Shown: positions 31,801 through 39,777 of the stretch, piece after piece | Numbering within the stretch: position 1 is the first letter of the stretch | Layout: every line of letters starts with the position of its first letter | NCBI RefSeq assembly: GCF_015627125.1 | Contig: NZ_VTDO01000002.1 | Coordinates: 62,001-126,000 of the forward strand | Direction: 5' to 3' | From: Acinetobacter rathckeae | Lineage (GTDB): Bacteria; Pseudomonadota; Gammaproteobacteria; Pseudomonadales; Moraxellaceae | DNA: 64,000 nucleotides | Translations under genes and position numbers: made by a program | The notes under the pieces: model-generated | Seen by the model: the letters and a program-made list of their open reading frames with translations, nothing else | Databases searched by the model: none | Told to the model about the DNA's origin: nothing

Positions 31801-31915
31801 TGGTTACAAAGATGATGACCTTGTGGAAAGTGATACGACACTCCAAGGCGCTTACTTACGCTTTAGATTCAAGTTTGATGAAAACTTGTTTAAAAGTGGA
31901 AAAAATAGTTATTAA
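25892..31915 (+). CDS. Giant outer-membrane protein: fibre-like modules plus C-terminal beta-barrel (candidate anchor)
   Basis: This 2007-residue exported protein probably starts with GTG 25892, which gives a basic n-region (RQKNTKVRQN) before the hydrophobic stretch; the next ATG (25937) would remove it. After the signal (about 1-32) comes TIQNIAYANFLD and a module like the fibre N-termini, with calcium loop DTNKDGQFDDND (about 125). Later parts: a carboxypeptidase-regulatory-like fold (about 483), a DUF11 module (about 616-740), an SdrD B-type domain (about 749-800, GKVFTDCNQNGMQDSGE), a polar linker, Ig-like domains (about 960-1160), then about 820 residues of alternating beta-strands from about 1180. 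These include YYPVYGDSATKGFD and YAMYGDY, typical of large outer-membrane barrels. The last residues FRFKFDENLFKSGKNSY lack the usual terminal Phe. It may anchor or export the fibre. Confidence 0.75.
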   Translation: MLRQKNTKVRQNISFMLSTLTVSILSAQDSYATNVPNAGTTIQNIAYANFLDTKNNQQQLASNTVQVNVEALYAIAFSASPVLEVEPSVRVIWANTLSNNSNAPVNVQLDALATSTLNNVKIYIDTNKDGQFDDNDQEVTTSVPLAVGQSVNVWVVATTNADLSEGQQLNLPIKATVIEDPQVMATTTDRAVSYGANLVANLEVQQKTFEPTTATNYDLNYTLNISNQGKQTARPIDVMVDGQVQKLVLLVDDLPPNTTFKSALAKNTQAKILYKLTNNTYTTIIPSDLTQISQLVVGFPQIAANASEQVDLAVTMNSNIAKTTVKNTYKVSYAVSNTQKDISSNIASTVVAGTTGITNNTSNFKSILATGSVSSPLNIEATNSSCNINRDAIDHVKIQIKSTKTGDIETVLGVETGVNTGVFHYTLPTTLSETAVPYDTVLQTVKRDQVNIRLTDCSDSQGQSTEAVTDVSADVMIDPYGIVFDAKTGLPVSGATVTLLDQAGQPITDNVAFKIDAQTGETISIPAKQVTNSAGEFVYPLVKAGTYSIAVDTTTIPGNTKYTFVSDKSVYPSFSADKVVDLKWSYAGQFTLNNGDPALNIDIPIDPAATTTNSSLFVKKVASSKTAEIGEFEEYTVTVANRGTADSTNVAMTDTLPRGFVYMQGSMRVDGTKVADPIGGKGPYLKLGLGTLTPSKEVKVQYRVYIGPNALNGDGINRVRVKDATGTESNEAFAAVEVTPGALISDGFIVGKVFTDCNQNGMQDSGELGVPGVRLYLEDGSYVITDSEGKYDFYGVSAKTHVLKVDSTSLPIASQLNLISNRQAGDPNSRFVDLKRGELHRADFAISDNALQCGQPLIQRVLDRKKKIEQDNTNLEQVLRSDLTADPIFSKVTDVRSQPASGCISAQGFPANCNLDFSKEQLKELKQVQFEPEKNQPQPNDSDSSRAIKMVSLETALENAPNNQLEILNLKDGQVLSYPQTAVQLKGTAGTQLELWVNGKQVSEKRIGKRAVLPSLQVSGLDFIGIDLQVGRNTIEARQVDMMGNVRDKKQIEVVAPGQLDKLKLEPSKVAVQANGYDRYHVVLKIVDSHGTLVSSRTPVTLDTSIGKIDLVDLDPKQAGTQVFVEGGTLVVPIIAPIEAGEGVLSVESGIFHANMPVRFLPDLRPLIAVGMLEGSINFKKFDPTQLGSTHSNDGFEEELNEISSSHNGKRSVNGRAALFLKGQVKGEYLLTLAYDSDKDKNQRLFRDIRPDEYYPVYGDSATKGFDAQSTSKLYVRVDKGRSYAMYGDYVTRTENDEGLSLGQYNRSLTGLRSGVETDKYKVTAFAANTNTQQIVNEQRAMGISGPYSLGGINAQDIQDNSEKVEVITRDRNNPGLIIARSTLTRFTDYEVDSFSNSIYLKDPVSSVDADLNPIYLRITVESDQGGEKYVVGGVSGSMKVTKQVKVGGSYVKSDNPLTQDQLASVNTVVKFANDKGKLITEFARSENIYSDLTSTTDMKAQPDASGKLSGNAARVELNYAYKDLDTKVYRNQADSGFYNTAAPITAGRKESGVKTRVQLNNIGLAKLEAIRTEDQTNGINQGVSASIERAINRMIAIELGLKYYDKSIIQSTSNTSITPYHGTTVRTKLTSQLPWQGSNVFAEYEQDIIEANRRVFALGGNYQINSKLRAYGRHEILSSLGSTYDLNSSDRKNVTVFGLDSKYNNNGTAFSEYRVRDGVSAREAEAAMGLRNRWEIEKGFYANTSFEKTKALVSTTSNSSESTAASLGLEYLKNPNWKAVGRVEGRLTDQANTFLNTLGIAYKYSEDVTLLAKNIVSQSNSKSKSSGDRLIDRFQLGLAYRDNERNRFDALSKVEYRYDHNQTDLTNPYLKQVYIFSHHVNYHPVKDWTVSGQYAVKSVNTTFSNVESSGITHMLSARTMYDINDRWDAGVHAGALWSNVTSGQRILLGAEVGYLVAANLWVSGGYNFSGYKDDDLVESDTTLQGAYLRFRFKFDENLFKSGKNSY

Positions 31916-32089
31916 TCATTGCGAAAATAGTCATAAATGATTCACTGTCTGAATTGATTTTGAAGGGAATGGAGAGTTTAAGCCCTTCAAAATCAAATCT
32001 AGTTTGTTAAAGCCTGAGTGGTTTGGGTATATGTAAATATACGATAACTTGGCATTTAAGCTTTGGTTTTATCTTAATATGACCTACGT

Positions 32090-32653
32090 TTAACATGAAT
32101 CATTTGTTGATTTTTGATATAAGCCTGCTCTAAGCATGCCTGCCTTTAATTGCTTTTTTTGTACCCAAGTACTTGGAAGCTGTAACGTATTTAACTCACG
32201 ATCTGCTTCGACATAAATTAAAGCGTTTTCTGATAAAATGGTATCTACTTGTTCAGCTAAGATTTGCCATAAATTGAGGCTATAAGGTGGGTCAAGAAAA
32301 ACAACATCAAATGGGCCAGCTGTTTTATTTAATGCAACCTGTGCTGTTTGTATATGTAGTGTGCATTGGGTTTTTGCATCAAGTAATGTGATATTTTGCT
32401 GTAAAAATTTTGCTTGAGTCGTATTTGGCTCAATCATAGATACATGCTTTGCTCCACGTGACAATGCCTCAAATGCCAATGCTCCAGAACCTGTGCAGAC
32501 ATCAAGCACGTTGGCATTTTGAATATCCCACATGAGCCAATTAAATAGGGTTTCTCTGACACGGTCAGGGGTTGGTCGTAAACCATCGACACTGGCAAAA
32601 CCCAGCTGTCTACGTTTCCATTGGCCACCAATAATACGTAATTGATTTTTCAT
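32090..32653 (-). CDS. rsmD: 16S rRNA (guanine(966)-N(2))-methyltransferase
   Basis: RsmD methylates N2 of G966 in the small ribosomal subunit using S-adenosylmethionine. The 187-residue protein contains the N-terminal RIIGGQWKRR and LRPTPDRVRETLFNWL, the SAM-binding DVCTGSGALAFEALSRGA, and the catalytic DPPY motif (VVFLDPPYS). The length is usual. It lies five bases after mrdA on the same strand and is probably cotranscribed with it. The 174-base gap to the island on the other side is AT-rich with no clear gene. Confidence 0.94.
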   Translation of the reverse strand: MKNQLRIIGGQWKRRQLGFASVDGLRPTPDRVRETLFNWLMWDIQNANVLDVCTGSGALAFEALSRGAKHVSMIEPNTTQAKFLQQNITLLDAKTQCTLHIQTAQVALNKTAGPFDVVFLDPPYSLNLWQILAEQVDTILSENALIYVEADRELNTLQLPSTWVQKKQLKAGMLRAGLYQKSTNDSC

Positions 32654-32658
32654 ATAAA

Positions 32659-34716
32659 TTAGTCGCTTATATCGCTATCATCATCTGGGATTGACGCAAC
32701 AGGTGGGCGCACTTGAGGTGTGCTTTGCGTTGCTGTACGTTGCTGACGCCGTGCAGTTGGGCTATTCGGTAAAATTGCATTTGGGTCCGCTTCTAACATA
32801 CGCCCACCACTTGGTAGCTGACTTGGTCGGATACCTGCGGTCATGAGGCCACCATTAACCTGTTGTGGTGTAGGTTGGATAGGGTTATTTTTACGCTGAA
32901 TCATCCAATAGTCAAAAATGGGTTTCGCAATATGTGCTGCTGCACCACCGTGACGACCATTTTCCCAAACCACCGCAATTGCAATTTCTGGGTCATCTGC
33001 AGGGGCAAAGCCGACAAATAAACCATGGTCATACTGTCTATGGGTGAGTAAGGCTTCGTTATACTTTTTACCCTGAGCAATACTTTTAACCTGAGCCGTA
33101 CCGGTTTTACCTGCAATTTGATACACATTACTGCGAATACTACGTCCAGTACCCTGATTGATCACATCAATCATGGCATTACGCATTTTAACCCAGTCTT
33201 CTGGTGTACCATTAAATTTGACTTCACCATCAGGTGCATTCACCACTGTATGTGGTTTTGCACCTTTTACATCGTATAAAACATGAGGGGTAATGTGTTT
33301 GCCTTGATTAGATACAATCGCTGTTGCCATTGCGAGCTGTATTGGTGTGGCAGTAAATGCACCTTGCCCAATACTTACAGAAATGGTTTCACCTTTGAGC
33401 CATTTTGACTTATATGTTTTGAGTTTCCATGCAGGGTTTGGATAGATACCAGCACTTTCGCTCGGTAAATCAAGACCAGTTTTAGCACCAAAACCAAATT
33501 GACGCATCCATTCATTCATGCGGTCAATGCCCATTTGATTCGATAAAACGTAAAAATAGGTATCGCAAGACTCTTGAATGGCTTTGCTCATATTAACAAC
33601 GCCATGGCCTGTTTTTTTCCAGTCTCGAAACTTATGTGAATCGCCAGGAAGTTGGAAGTAACCAGGGTCATGAATTGCTGTTCCCCAGTCGACGACACCA
33701 AAATGAATACCCCCTAAACCTTCCATGGGCTTAATGGTTGAGCCCGGTGGATATGTGCCTTGCACAGCACGGTTATAAAGCGGTTGGTCAAGGTTATCTC
33801 GTAAAGATGAATAATCTGGGCCACTAATACCTGTAACGAATAAGTTAGGATTAAAACTTGGACTTGAAACGAGTGCTAAAATTTCCCCTGTTTTGGGGTT
33901 AATAGCCACTACAGCACCACGCTTACCTGCAAGTTGCTCAGATGCAACGACCTGTAGGCCATAATCAATAGATAAATAGAGGTCATCACCCTGAGCCGGC
34001 TGTTTTCGGCCTAAGTGGCGTAAAATATTACCATGGGCATCGGCTTCAACGGACTCATTGCCGGGTGTACCATGCAGGAGAGATTCATATTGACGTTCTA
34101 CACCACTTTTACCAATCAGGTTTGTTCCTGAGTAGAGGTCTTTATCTATATTTTTGAGTTCTTTGTCATTAATTCGACCGACATAACCAATCACATGTGC
34201 AAAGAGTTCACCATATGGATAGTAGCGTGTCATTTGGGTTTCAATTTGAACACCCGGGAATAAATATTTTGCCTCGCTAAAACGAGCAATCTCACTTTCA
34301 TTGAGGTTGAGCTTTAGTGCAACACGTTCAGTTTTTTTAGCGGTTTTAATACGTGCTGTAAATTTATCAATATCATCTTGGCTTAAGTTTAATACGGGAG
34401 TAAGACGGCTGACTGTATCATCAATATTATCAACATCTGCTTTACTTAGTGTTGCAGTAAATACAGGGTAATTGTCTGCTAATAAAATACCATTACGGTC
34501 ATAAATGTAGCCACGGGTCGGGGCAATGGGTTGCAGTCGAATACGGTTGTTGTCTGACGCGGTAACAAAGTCTTTATGATGAATAATTTGTAAGTAAATA
34601 TAACGAGAAATTAAAATAGAAAAGCAAAATACCACAATCCCTACAGCAATAAATACACGGTTCCGATAAATCTTTTTTTCTTGTTGCACATTTTTGAGCG
34701 GAAAGTGTTGCTTCAT
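32659..34716 (-). CDS. mrdA: Penicillin-binding protein 2 (peptidoglycan transpeptidase)
   Basis: PBP2 is the cell-elongation transpeptidase that works with RodA and is a target of some beta-lactams. The 685-residue protein has one N-terminal membrane helix (about 19-41), a dimerisation/pedestal domain with TRGYIYDRNG, and a transpeptidase domain. The active-site motifs are GSTIKP (nucleophile Ser and Lys), SCDTYFY (SxD/N motif) and KTGTAQ. The C-terminal 60 or so residues are Pro/Gln/Thr-rich, a low-complexity tail. rodA is not adjacent; rsmD follows. The start ATG is conventional. Confidence 0.95.
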   Translation of the reverse strand: MKQHFPLKNVQQEKKIYRNRVFIAVGIVVFCFSILISRYIYLQIIHHKDFVTASDNNRIRLQPIAPTRGYIYDRNGILLADNYPVFTATLSKADVDNIDDTVSRLTPVLNLSQDDIDKFTARIKTAKKTERVALKLNLNESEIARFSEAKYLFPGVQIETQMTRYYPYGELFAHVIGYVGRINDKELKNIDKDLYSGTNLIGKSGVERQYESLLHGTPGNESVEADAHGNILRHLGRKQPAQGDDLYLSIDYGLQVVASEQLAGKRGAVVAINPKTGEILALVSSPSFNPNLFVTGISGPDYSSLRDNLDQPLYNRAVQGTYPPGSTIKPMEGLGGIHFGVVDWGTAIHDPGYFQLPGDSHKFRDWKKTGHGVVNMSKAIQESCDTYFYVLSNQMGIDRMNEWMRQFGFGAKTGLDLPSESAGIYPNPAWKLKTYKSKWLKGETISVSIGQGAFTATPIQLAMATAIVSNQGKHITPHVLYDVKGAKPHTVVNAPDGEVKFNGTPEDWVKMRNAMIDVINQGTGRSIRSNVYQIAGKTGTAQVKSIAQGKKYNEALLTHRQYDHGLFVGFAPADDPEIAIAVVWENGRHGGAAAHIAKPIFDYWMIQRKNNPIQPTPQQVNGGLMTAGIRPSQLPSGGRMLEADPNAILPNSPTARRQQRTATQSTPQVRPPVASIPDDDSDISD

Positions 34717-35031
34717 ATAGATTACATTATACAGAGGTTAGATTTGCAAGGGCTCACATTCTACCCTAACATATGCCGAAATTATGCGGGTATTTTCTTA
34801 AATTATGTAACTATTTTACCTGCAAACACGATGGGCTACTAAAAAAGACTAGGTGTTTGATGTCTATTTTGTTACATTCAGAAAAAATCACTGAAGCACA
34901 TCGCGTTTATGCTGATGATGCATCATAAACTGCACAGCTTTTCTCTATTAAAAGCTGATATCCTATAAAGATTCTAGATTTGGTGAACTTACTTTCATCA
35001 TGCATAGTCAGGCACGTTTGAGAGCAGATAC
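34717..35031. other. Divergent intergenic region mrdA / DUF445 gene
   Basis: A 315-base spacer that must hold both promoters. I see no extra gene, tRNA or repeat. GAGAGCAGATAC precedes the ATG at 35032. Confidence 0.35.
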
Positions 35032-36348
35032 ATGTTGGATTATATCAGTCATCTTTGGCATTTATTTTGGCTCAGACCAGATCATTGGGCTGTGTTAAGT
35101 ATTATTCCTGTGACTGCTTTTGTAACATGGGCTCATGTGTGGATGGCACTGCGGATGGTGTTTTATCCGATTCAATTTTGGGGCGTGCATATTGGCCCTA
35201 TTCCGCTGGGTTGGCAGGGCATTGTGCCTCGTAAAGCGGGCCGTATTTCAGGCATTATTACAGACAATACACTGAAAAAAATTGGTTCATTGGCTGAGTT
35301 TTTAGATGCCATGGATCCTAATGAAATGGCCGATATTATTGGTCAGCAGATTAATGCTGAACTTGAGCATTTGATTGATGAAGTCATGTGTGAGCGTAAT
35401 GCGGTACTCTGGGAAAATTTACCTTTTGCTATCAAACGCCGTATTTATGAGCATGCACATAAACAGCTGCCACAGTTACTACATGATTTGGTGATTGATT
35501 TAACTGACCATGTTGAAGATTTAGTCGACATGCGAGAAATGGTTGTTCACCAAATGGAGAATGACCGTAAATTAATGGTCAAAATGTTTTTAAAAGTCGG
35601 ACAAAAAGAAATCGACTTTATTTGGCATATTAGTGCTTTAATAGGGTGTTTCTTTGGTCTTATCCAAATGCTCGTTTGGTTTATTGTGCCATGGCATTGG
35701 ACCGTGCCTTTTTGGGCAGCCATTTGGGGGCTACTGACCAATTGGATTGCCGTGTGGATGGTTTTTAATCCATTATATCCGCATCTTGTAAAATATCCTC
35801 AGTGTTTTAAACGCACTAAACATCATGGTTTTCCTTGGATTATACCAATTGTGCCACGTATAGGGCGGTATAATATTCAAGGGGCGTTTATGAAGCGTCA
35901 GGTCGAAGTCTCTGATGTGTTTGCTAGGGTGGTAACGGAAGAACTCATTACTTTAAAAACCATCATGACTGAGATGATGTATGGCGGGCAGAAAGAAAAA
36001 ACGCGTCAAATTGTGAAAAAACACATTAATCATATTACAGATACACCTTTAGTTCGCACCACTTTACAGCTGTCTTTAGGGCCAAAAGAGTATGCAAAAT
36101 TAAAAACGGACTTGATTGACCGTTCAATAGAAATTACGATGGTGCCTGTGAGTGACCCTGCATTTAATGCCAGTCGAGCACAAAAAATATTTACAATGTT
36201 TAGAGATCGGATTCGTGATCTTACACCACACGAGTTTCAAAACTTGTTACGTCCTGCATTTCAAGAGGATGAGTGGATTTTAATTGTACTGGGTGGAGTC
36301 ACAGGCTTCATTGCAGGTACAATACATTTGTTTGTTGCTTTTTTATAA
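35032..36348 (+). CDS. DUF445-family membrane protein
   Basis: This is a 438-residue inner-membrane protein. Hydrophobic segments lie near the N-terminus (about 18-45), at about 205-252 (two helices) and at the extreme C-terminus (about 418-437). The stretch TNWIAVWMVFNPL with the later IVPRIGRYNIQG matches the DUF445 (YheB/YjiN) signature of a transmembrane pair followed by a Pro-Arg segment. A second, related copy sits at the N-terminus (VWMALRMVFYPIQFWG and IVPRKAGRISG), suggesting an internal duplication. The middle is amphipathic and helical. The molecular function of the family is unknown. It is followed by adk at 74 bases on the same strand, so cotranscription is possible but not shown. 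Confidence 0.8.
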   Translation: MLDYISHLWHLFWLRPDHWAVLSIIPVTAFVTWAHVWMALRMVFYPIQFWGVHIGPIPLGWQGIVPRKAGRISGIITDNTLKKIGSLAEFLDAMDPNEMADIIGQQINAELEHLIDEVMCERNAVLWENLPFAIKRRIYEHAHKQLPQLLHDLVIDLTDHVEDLVDMREMVVHQMENDRKLMVKMFLKVGQKEIDFIWHISALIGCFFGLIQMLVWFIVPWHWTVPFWAAIWGLLTNWIAVWMVFNPLYPHLVKYPQCFKRTKHHGFPWIIPIVPRIGRYNIQGAFMKRQVEVSDVFARVVTEELITLKTIMTEMMYGGQKEKTRQIVKKHINHITDTPLVRTTLQLSLGPKEYAKLKTDLIDRSIEITMVPVSDPAFNASRAQKIFTMFRDRIRDLTPHEFQNLLRPAFQEDEWILIVLGGVTGFIAGTIHLFVAFL

Positions 36349-36413
36349 TTGTATGTTGTTCTGCTTTCATTTTATTTAGGTAGAATGTATTGGTAAAATT
36401 TATTGTTAAATGA

Positions 36414-37073
<660 letters not shown>

Positions 37074-37082
37074 TTGAATGAT

Positions 37083-37109
37083 ATAAAAGAGCCATTGAGG
37101 CTCTTTTAT
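37083..37109 (+). terminator. adk terminator
   Basis: ATAAAAGAGCC, loop ATTGA, GGCTCTTTTAT: an 11-bp perfect inverted repeat with T residues at the end, 10 bases after the adk stop. Confidence 0.8.
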
Positions 37110-37128
37110 ATTTACATGAGTACATGTT

Positions 37129-37305
37129 ATGAAAGTCTTACTGATTATATTTGTTGTTGTGAGCTTAGTTGGCTTGATGGTTTTAGCATGGCAAAGTCGT
37201 AAAATGCTTAAACAAGTTGTAGAAGAAAATAATCAGCGTCCAAAGCAAGTCAGAGCAAGACAATTACACCCTAAATTGCAACAGCAACAAAAAAATAAGA
37301 AATAG
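37129..37305 (+). CDS. Small single-pass membrane protein of unknown function
   Basis: A 58-codon frame starting at ATG 37129 and ending at TAG 37303-37305. It encodes a hydrophobic N-terminal helix (MKVLLIIFVVVSLVGLMVLA) followed by a basic, Gln-rich tail (QSRKMLKQ, KLQQQQKNKK), so it is predicted to be an inner-membrane protein with a cytosolic tail. It starts 20 bases after the adk terminator and ends two bases before the convergent nth gene. The ribosome-binding site is weak. I recognise no family, but composition and position make it a likely real gene. Confidence 0.6.
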   Translation: MKVLLIIFVVVSLVGLMVLAWQSRKMLKQVVEENNQRPKQVRARQLHPKLQQQQKNKK

Positions 37306-37306
37306 T

Positions 37307-37975
37307 TTAACTGGCTTTTTGAGCACCAAATTCAAAACGGTCTGGCCAACGGCAGACATCTGACACCACACACTCAGCACATTTAGGTTTTCTGGCAATA
37401 CAGCAGTAACGACCATGTAAAATGAGCCAGTGGTGTGCATCGAGTATAAATTCTTTTGGAATGACTTTAATTAAACGGTGTTCCACTTCAAGCACATTTT
37501 TACCAATGGCTAAACCTGTACGGTTACCTACTCGGAAGATGTGTGTATCTACAGCCATGGCAGGCTGACCAAATGCTGTATTGAGTACGACATTGGCTGT
37601 TTTGCGTCCAACACCCGGTAAGGCCTCAAGTGCAGGGCGTGTATCGGGCACTTGGCTTTGGTGTTGCTCTATTAAGATTTTACAGGTTTTAATGACGTTT
37701 TCGGCTTTTGAGTTATATAAGCCAATGGTTTTAATATAGTCTTTTAAACCCTCTACACCGAGTGCATAAATAGCTTCAGGAGTATTGGCTACAGGGTAAA
37801 GCTTGTCTGTGGCTTTATTTACACTAACATCAGTTGCTTGTGCTGAAAGCATGACTGCAATTAAAAGTTCAAAATTAGATTGATAATTTAATTCAGTTTT
37901 CGGTGATGGTCGTTGTTCTTTGAGACGTTCAAAAAACACCTGAATTTGCTTTTTGGTCATGTTTTTACTGCTCAT
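37307..37975 (-). CDS. nth: Endonuclease III
   Basis: Nth is a DNA glycosylase and AP lyase that removes oxidised pyrimidines. The 222-residue protein has the helix-hairpin-helix [13 protein letters not shown] (about 119-131) holding the catalytic Lys, the catalytic Asp in AVDTHIFRV (about 145), and the four-Cys iron-sulfur loop C-x6-C-x2-C-x5-C in [20 protein letters not shown]. The start overlaps the rsxB stop by four bases (ATGA), so the two are translationally coupled. This pairing matches the E. coli order, where nth ends the rsx operon. Confidence 0.95.
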   Translation of the reverse strand: MSSKNMTKKQIQVFFERLKEQRPSPKTELNYQSNFELLIAVMLSAQATDVSVNKATDKLYPVANTPEAIYALGVEGLKDYIKTIGLYNSKAENVIKTCKILIEQHQSQVPDTRPALEALPGVGRKTANVVLNTAFGQPAMAVDTHIFRVGNRTGLAIGKNVLEVEHRLIKVIPKEFILDAHHWLILHGRYCCIARKPKCAECVVSDVCRWPDRFEFGAQKAS

Positions 37976-38763
37976 GACATCGCCTCTGTTGCTGTAATTT
38001 GTTGAAGGAGTTGCGCTAACTGCTCACGTTTTTTAGCATCTTCTCGTACACTAAGTTGCTTTTCTAGTTTTTTAATTTGTGTACGTAGGCGAGCCATTTG
38101 AATAGTCGTTTGTGGGTCAATCTCAGTTTTTTCTTCAATCGGTTTTTGTATTTCTATGCTAGGCACAGATTGAATGTGCTGCGAAAACTCGGCAAATAAA
38201 CCTGTATTAATTTCAGCTTTTACAATTGGGCCACGCCGTGCAAAACGCTGTTTTTCTTCTCGTTGAATGTGAGCATAGTATCTGTGACGTAGGTCATCTT
38301 GCTCAAGCTGTTGTTGCTCAGTATTGAGTATTTGTGTGTCTGCAATCAGGTCAATACAGTCGACAGGGCAGGGGGCAATACATAGCTCACAGCCGGTGCA
38401 TAAATCACTTAAAACGGTATGCATTTGTTTTCCACTGCCAATAATTGCATCGACAGGGCAAGCACTAATGCATTTGGTACAGCCAATACATTCATCTTCA
38501 CGAATGACAGCTTTCATGCGTTGTGGCCGACCATTTTGTTGTATAGGCCATTCACTTTTTAGGGCAGTTAGTGCAGGGCGACCAAGCAGTGTGCTGAGTG
38601 CATCGGCAACAGGCTGACCACCAGGAATACACTTGTTGGCATCTTCACCTTGGCTGATGGCTTGAGCATAGGGTAAACAGCCATCTCTATGACCACATAA
38701 ACCGCATTGGGTTTGTGGTAGCTTGGCATCAATTTGCTGAATGAGGGAGAAGTCTAAACTCAT
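37972..38763 (-). CDS. rsxB: RnfB/RsxB-like iron-sulfur protein, orphan
   Basis: This protein resembles subunit B of the Rnf/Rsx electron-transport complex. It has an N-terminal Cys motif [10 protein letters not shown] (a 4Fe-4S site) and two ferredoxin-type clusters, [14 protein letters not shown] and [15 protein letters not shown] Gln/Glu-rich coiled-coil-like C-terminus follows (about 200-263). E. coli RsxB begins with a membrane helix; none is visible here, so this form is probably soluble. The other Rnf genes (A, C, D, G, E) are absent from the neighbourhood, so it may serve as a free-standing ferredoxin. I use the ATG at 38763; a TTG four codons earlier is possible. Confidence 0.8.
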   Translation of the reverse strand: MSLDFSLIQQIDAKLPQTQCGLCGHRDGCLPYAQAISQGEDANKCIPGGQPVADALSTLLGRPALTALKSEWPIQQNGRPQRMKAVIREDECIGCTKCISACPVDAIIGSGKQMHTVLSDLCTGCELCIAPCPVDCIDLIADTQILNTEQQQLEQDDLRHRYYAHIQREEKQRFARRGPIVKAEINTGLFAEFSQHIQSVPSIEIQKPIEEKTEIDPQTTIQMARLRTQIKKLEKQLSVREDAKKREQLAQLLQQITATEAMS

Positions 38764-38852
38764 GTGGCTGGTCAATGTACTTTAAACGAAGGGATTGTGC
38801 ATAAAACTGCGAAAAACAGCAAGTCATCATAACATAGCTGGGCCTTAAAATG

Positions 38853-38880
38853 AAAAACCGATGCATGGGGCATCGGTTTT
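38853..38880 (-). terminator. fpr terminator
   Basis: AAAACCGATGC paired with GCATCGGTTTT around the loop ATGGG. It lies downstream of fpr on the minus strand, with T residues after the stem in that orientation. Confidence 0.7.
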
Positions 38881-38897
38881 ACGCTGTGAAGGTAAAA

Positions 38898-39677
38898 TTA
38901 TTTTTCTACAAAGGCTCGTTCAATGACGTAGTCGCCCATTTCACCCATACGTGGTGACTCTTTTAAACCATGTTGATCAAGTAGTGCAGCGACATCTTTT
39001 AAAAATGATGGGCTACCACATAACATGGCACGGTCAGTTTCACGGTTAAAACGTGGTAAACCAATTTTTTCAAAGATTTCACCACTTTCAATGGCCGTAG
39101 TTACACGACCTTGCGTGTGAAACTCTTCACGGGTAACTGTTGGGTAGTAAACAAGTTTATCTTTAATGCCAAGTTCTTCAAAAAACTCATGGTTCGGTAG
39201 TTCGTTTAAAATGAGGTCTTGGTAAGCAAGCTCACTCACAAAGCGTGTACCATGTACAACAATGACTTTTTCAAAGCGTTCGTAAGTTTCTGGGTCACGG
39301 ATAATAGATAAGAACGGTGCAAGCCCTGTACCTGATGACAATAAGTATAGGTTTTTACCTGGCAGTAAGTCATCATGTACCAATGTACCTGTTGGTTTTT
39401 TTGAAATTAAGATTTCATCGCCTACTTTTACTTTTTGTAAAATAGAGGTTAAAGGGCCGTCTTGTACTTTAATTGAAAAGAATTCAAGTTCTTCTTCGTA
39501 GTTGGCACTGGCAATAGAGTAAGCACGCATCAGTGGTTTGCCATTCACTTCTAAGCCAATCATCACAAACTGACCATTTTTATAACGTAAAGCTTGGTCA
39601 CGTGTTGTTTTGAAGCTAAATAAAGTGTCATTCCAATGGTGAACGTCTGTAATGCGTTCAACGTTAAAAGCAGCCAT
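38898..39677 (-). CDS. fpr: Ferredoxin-NADP reductase
   Basis: Fpr moves electrons between NADPH and ferredoxin or flavodoxin through FAD, often in oxidative-stress defence and cofactor repair. The 259-residue protein has the FAD-binding RAYSIAS motif, the NADP-binding SSGTGLAPFLSI and the C-terminal CGSPSFLKD and GDYVIERAFVEK, ending in the family-like EK. The frame extends four codons further to a TTG, but ATG 39677 has TTGGAC upstream and a standard MAAFNVERIT start. It is a single gene. Confidence 0.9.
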   Translation of the reverse strand: MAAFNVERITDVHHWNDTLFSFKTTRDQALRYKNGQFVMIGLEVNGKPLMRAYSIASANYEEELEFFSIKVQDGPLTSILQKVKVGDEILISKKPTGTLVHDDLLPGKNLYLLSSGTGLAPFLSIIRDPETYERFEKVIVVHGTRFVSELAYQDLILNELPNHEFFEELGIKDKLVYYPTVTREEFHTQGRVTTAIESGEIFEKIGLPRFNRETDRAMLCGSPSFLKDVAALLDQHGLKESPRMGEMGDYVIERAFVEK

Positions 39678-39777
39678 GCAAAAGTCCAATTACAAATAAT
39701 AAATATTACCTGCTATTTTAATCTAAATTCAATGCCTATAAACTGAATATATTTAATGGTCTTTATAAGAAAAAGTG

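Noticed and set aside
12363..31915. Type IV pilus, curli or chaperone-usher pilus
   Set aside because: No prepilin leader, CsgA/B repeat, PapD-like chaperone or FimD-like usher is present among the six genes.
12363..31915. Cellulosome dockerins
   Set aside because: The calcium loops resemble dockerin loops, but they are single, about 270-300 residues apart and not paired, and there is no cohesin.
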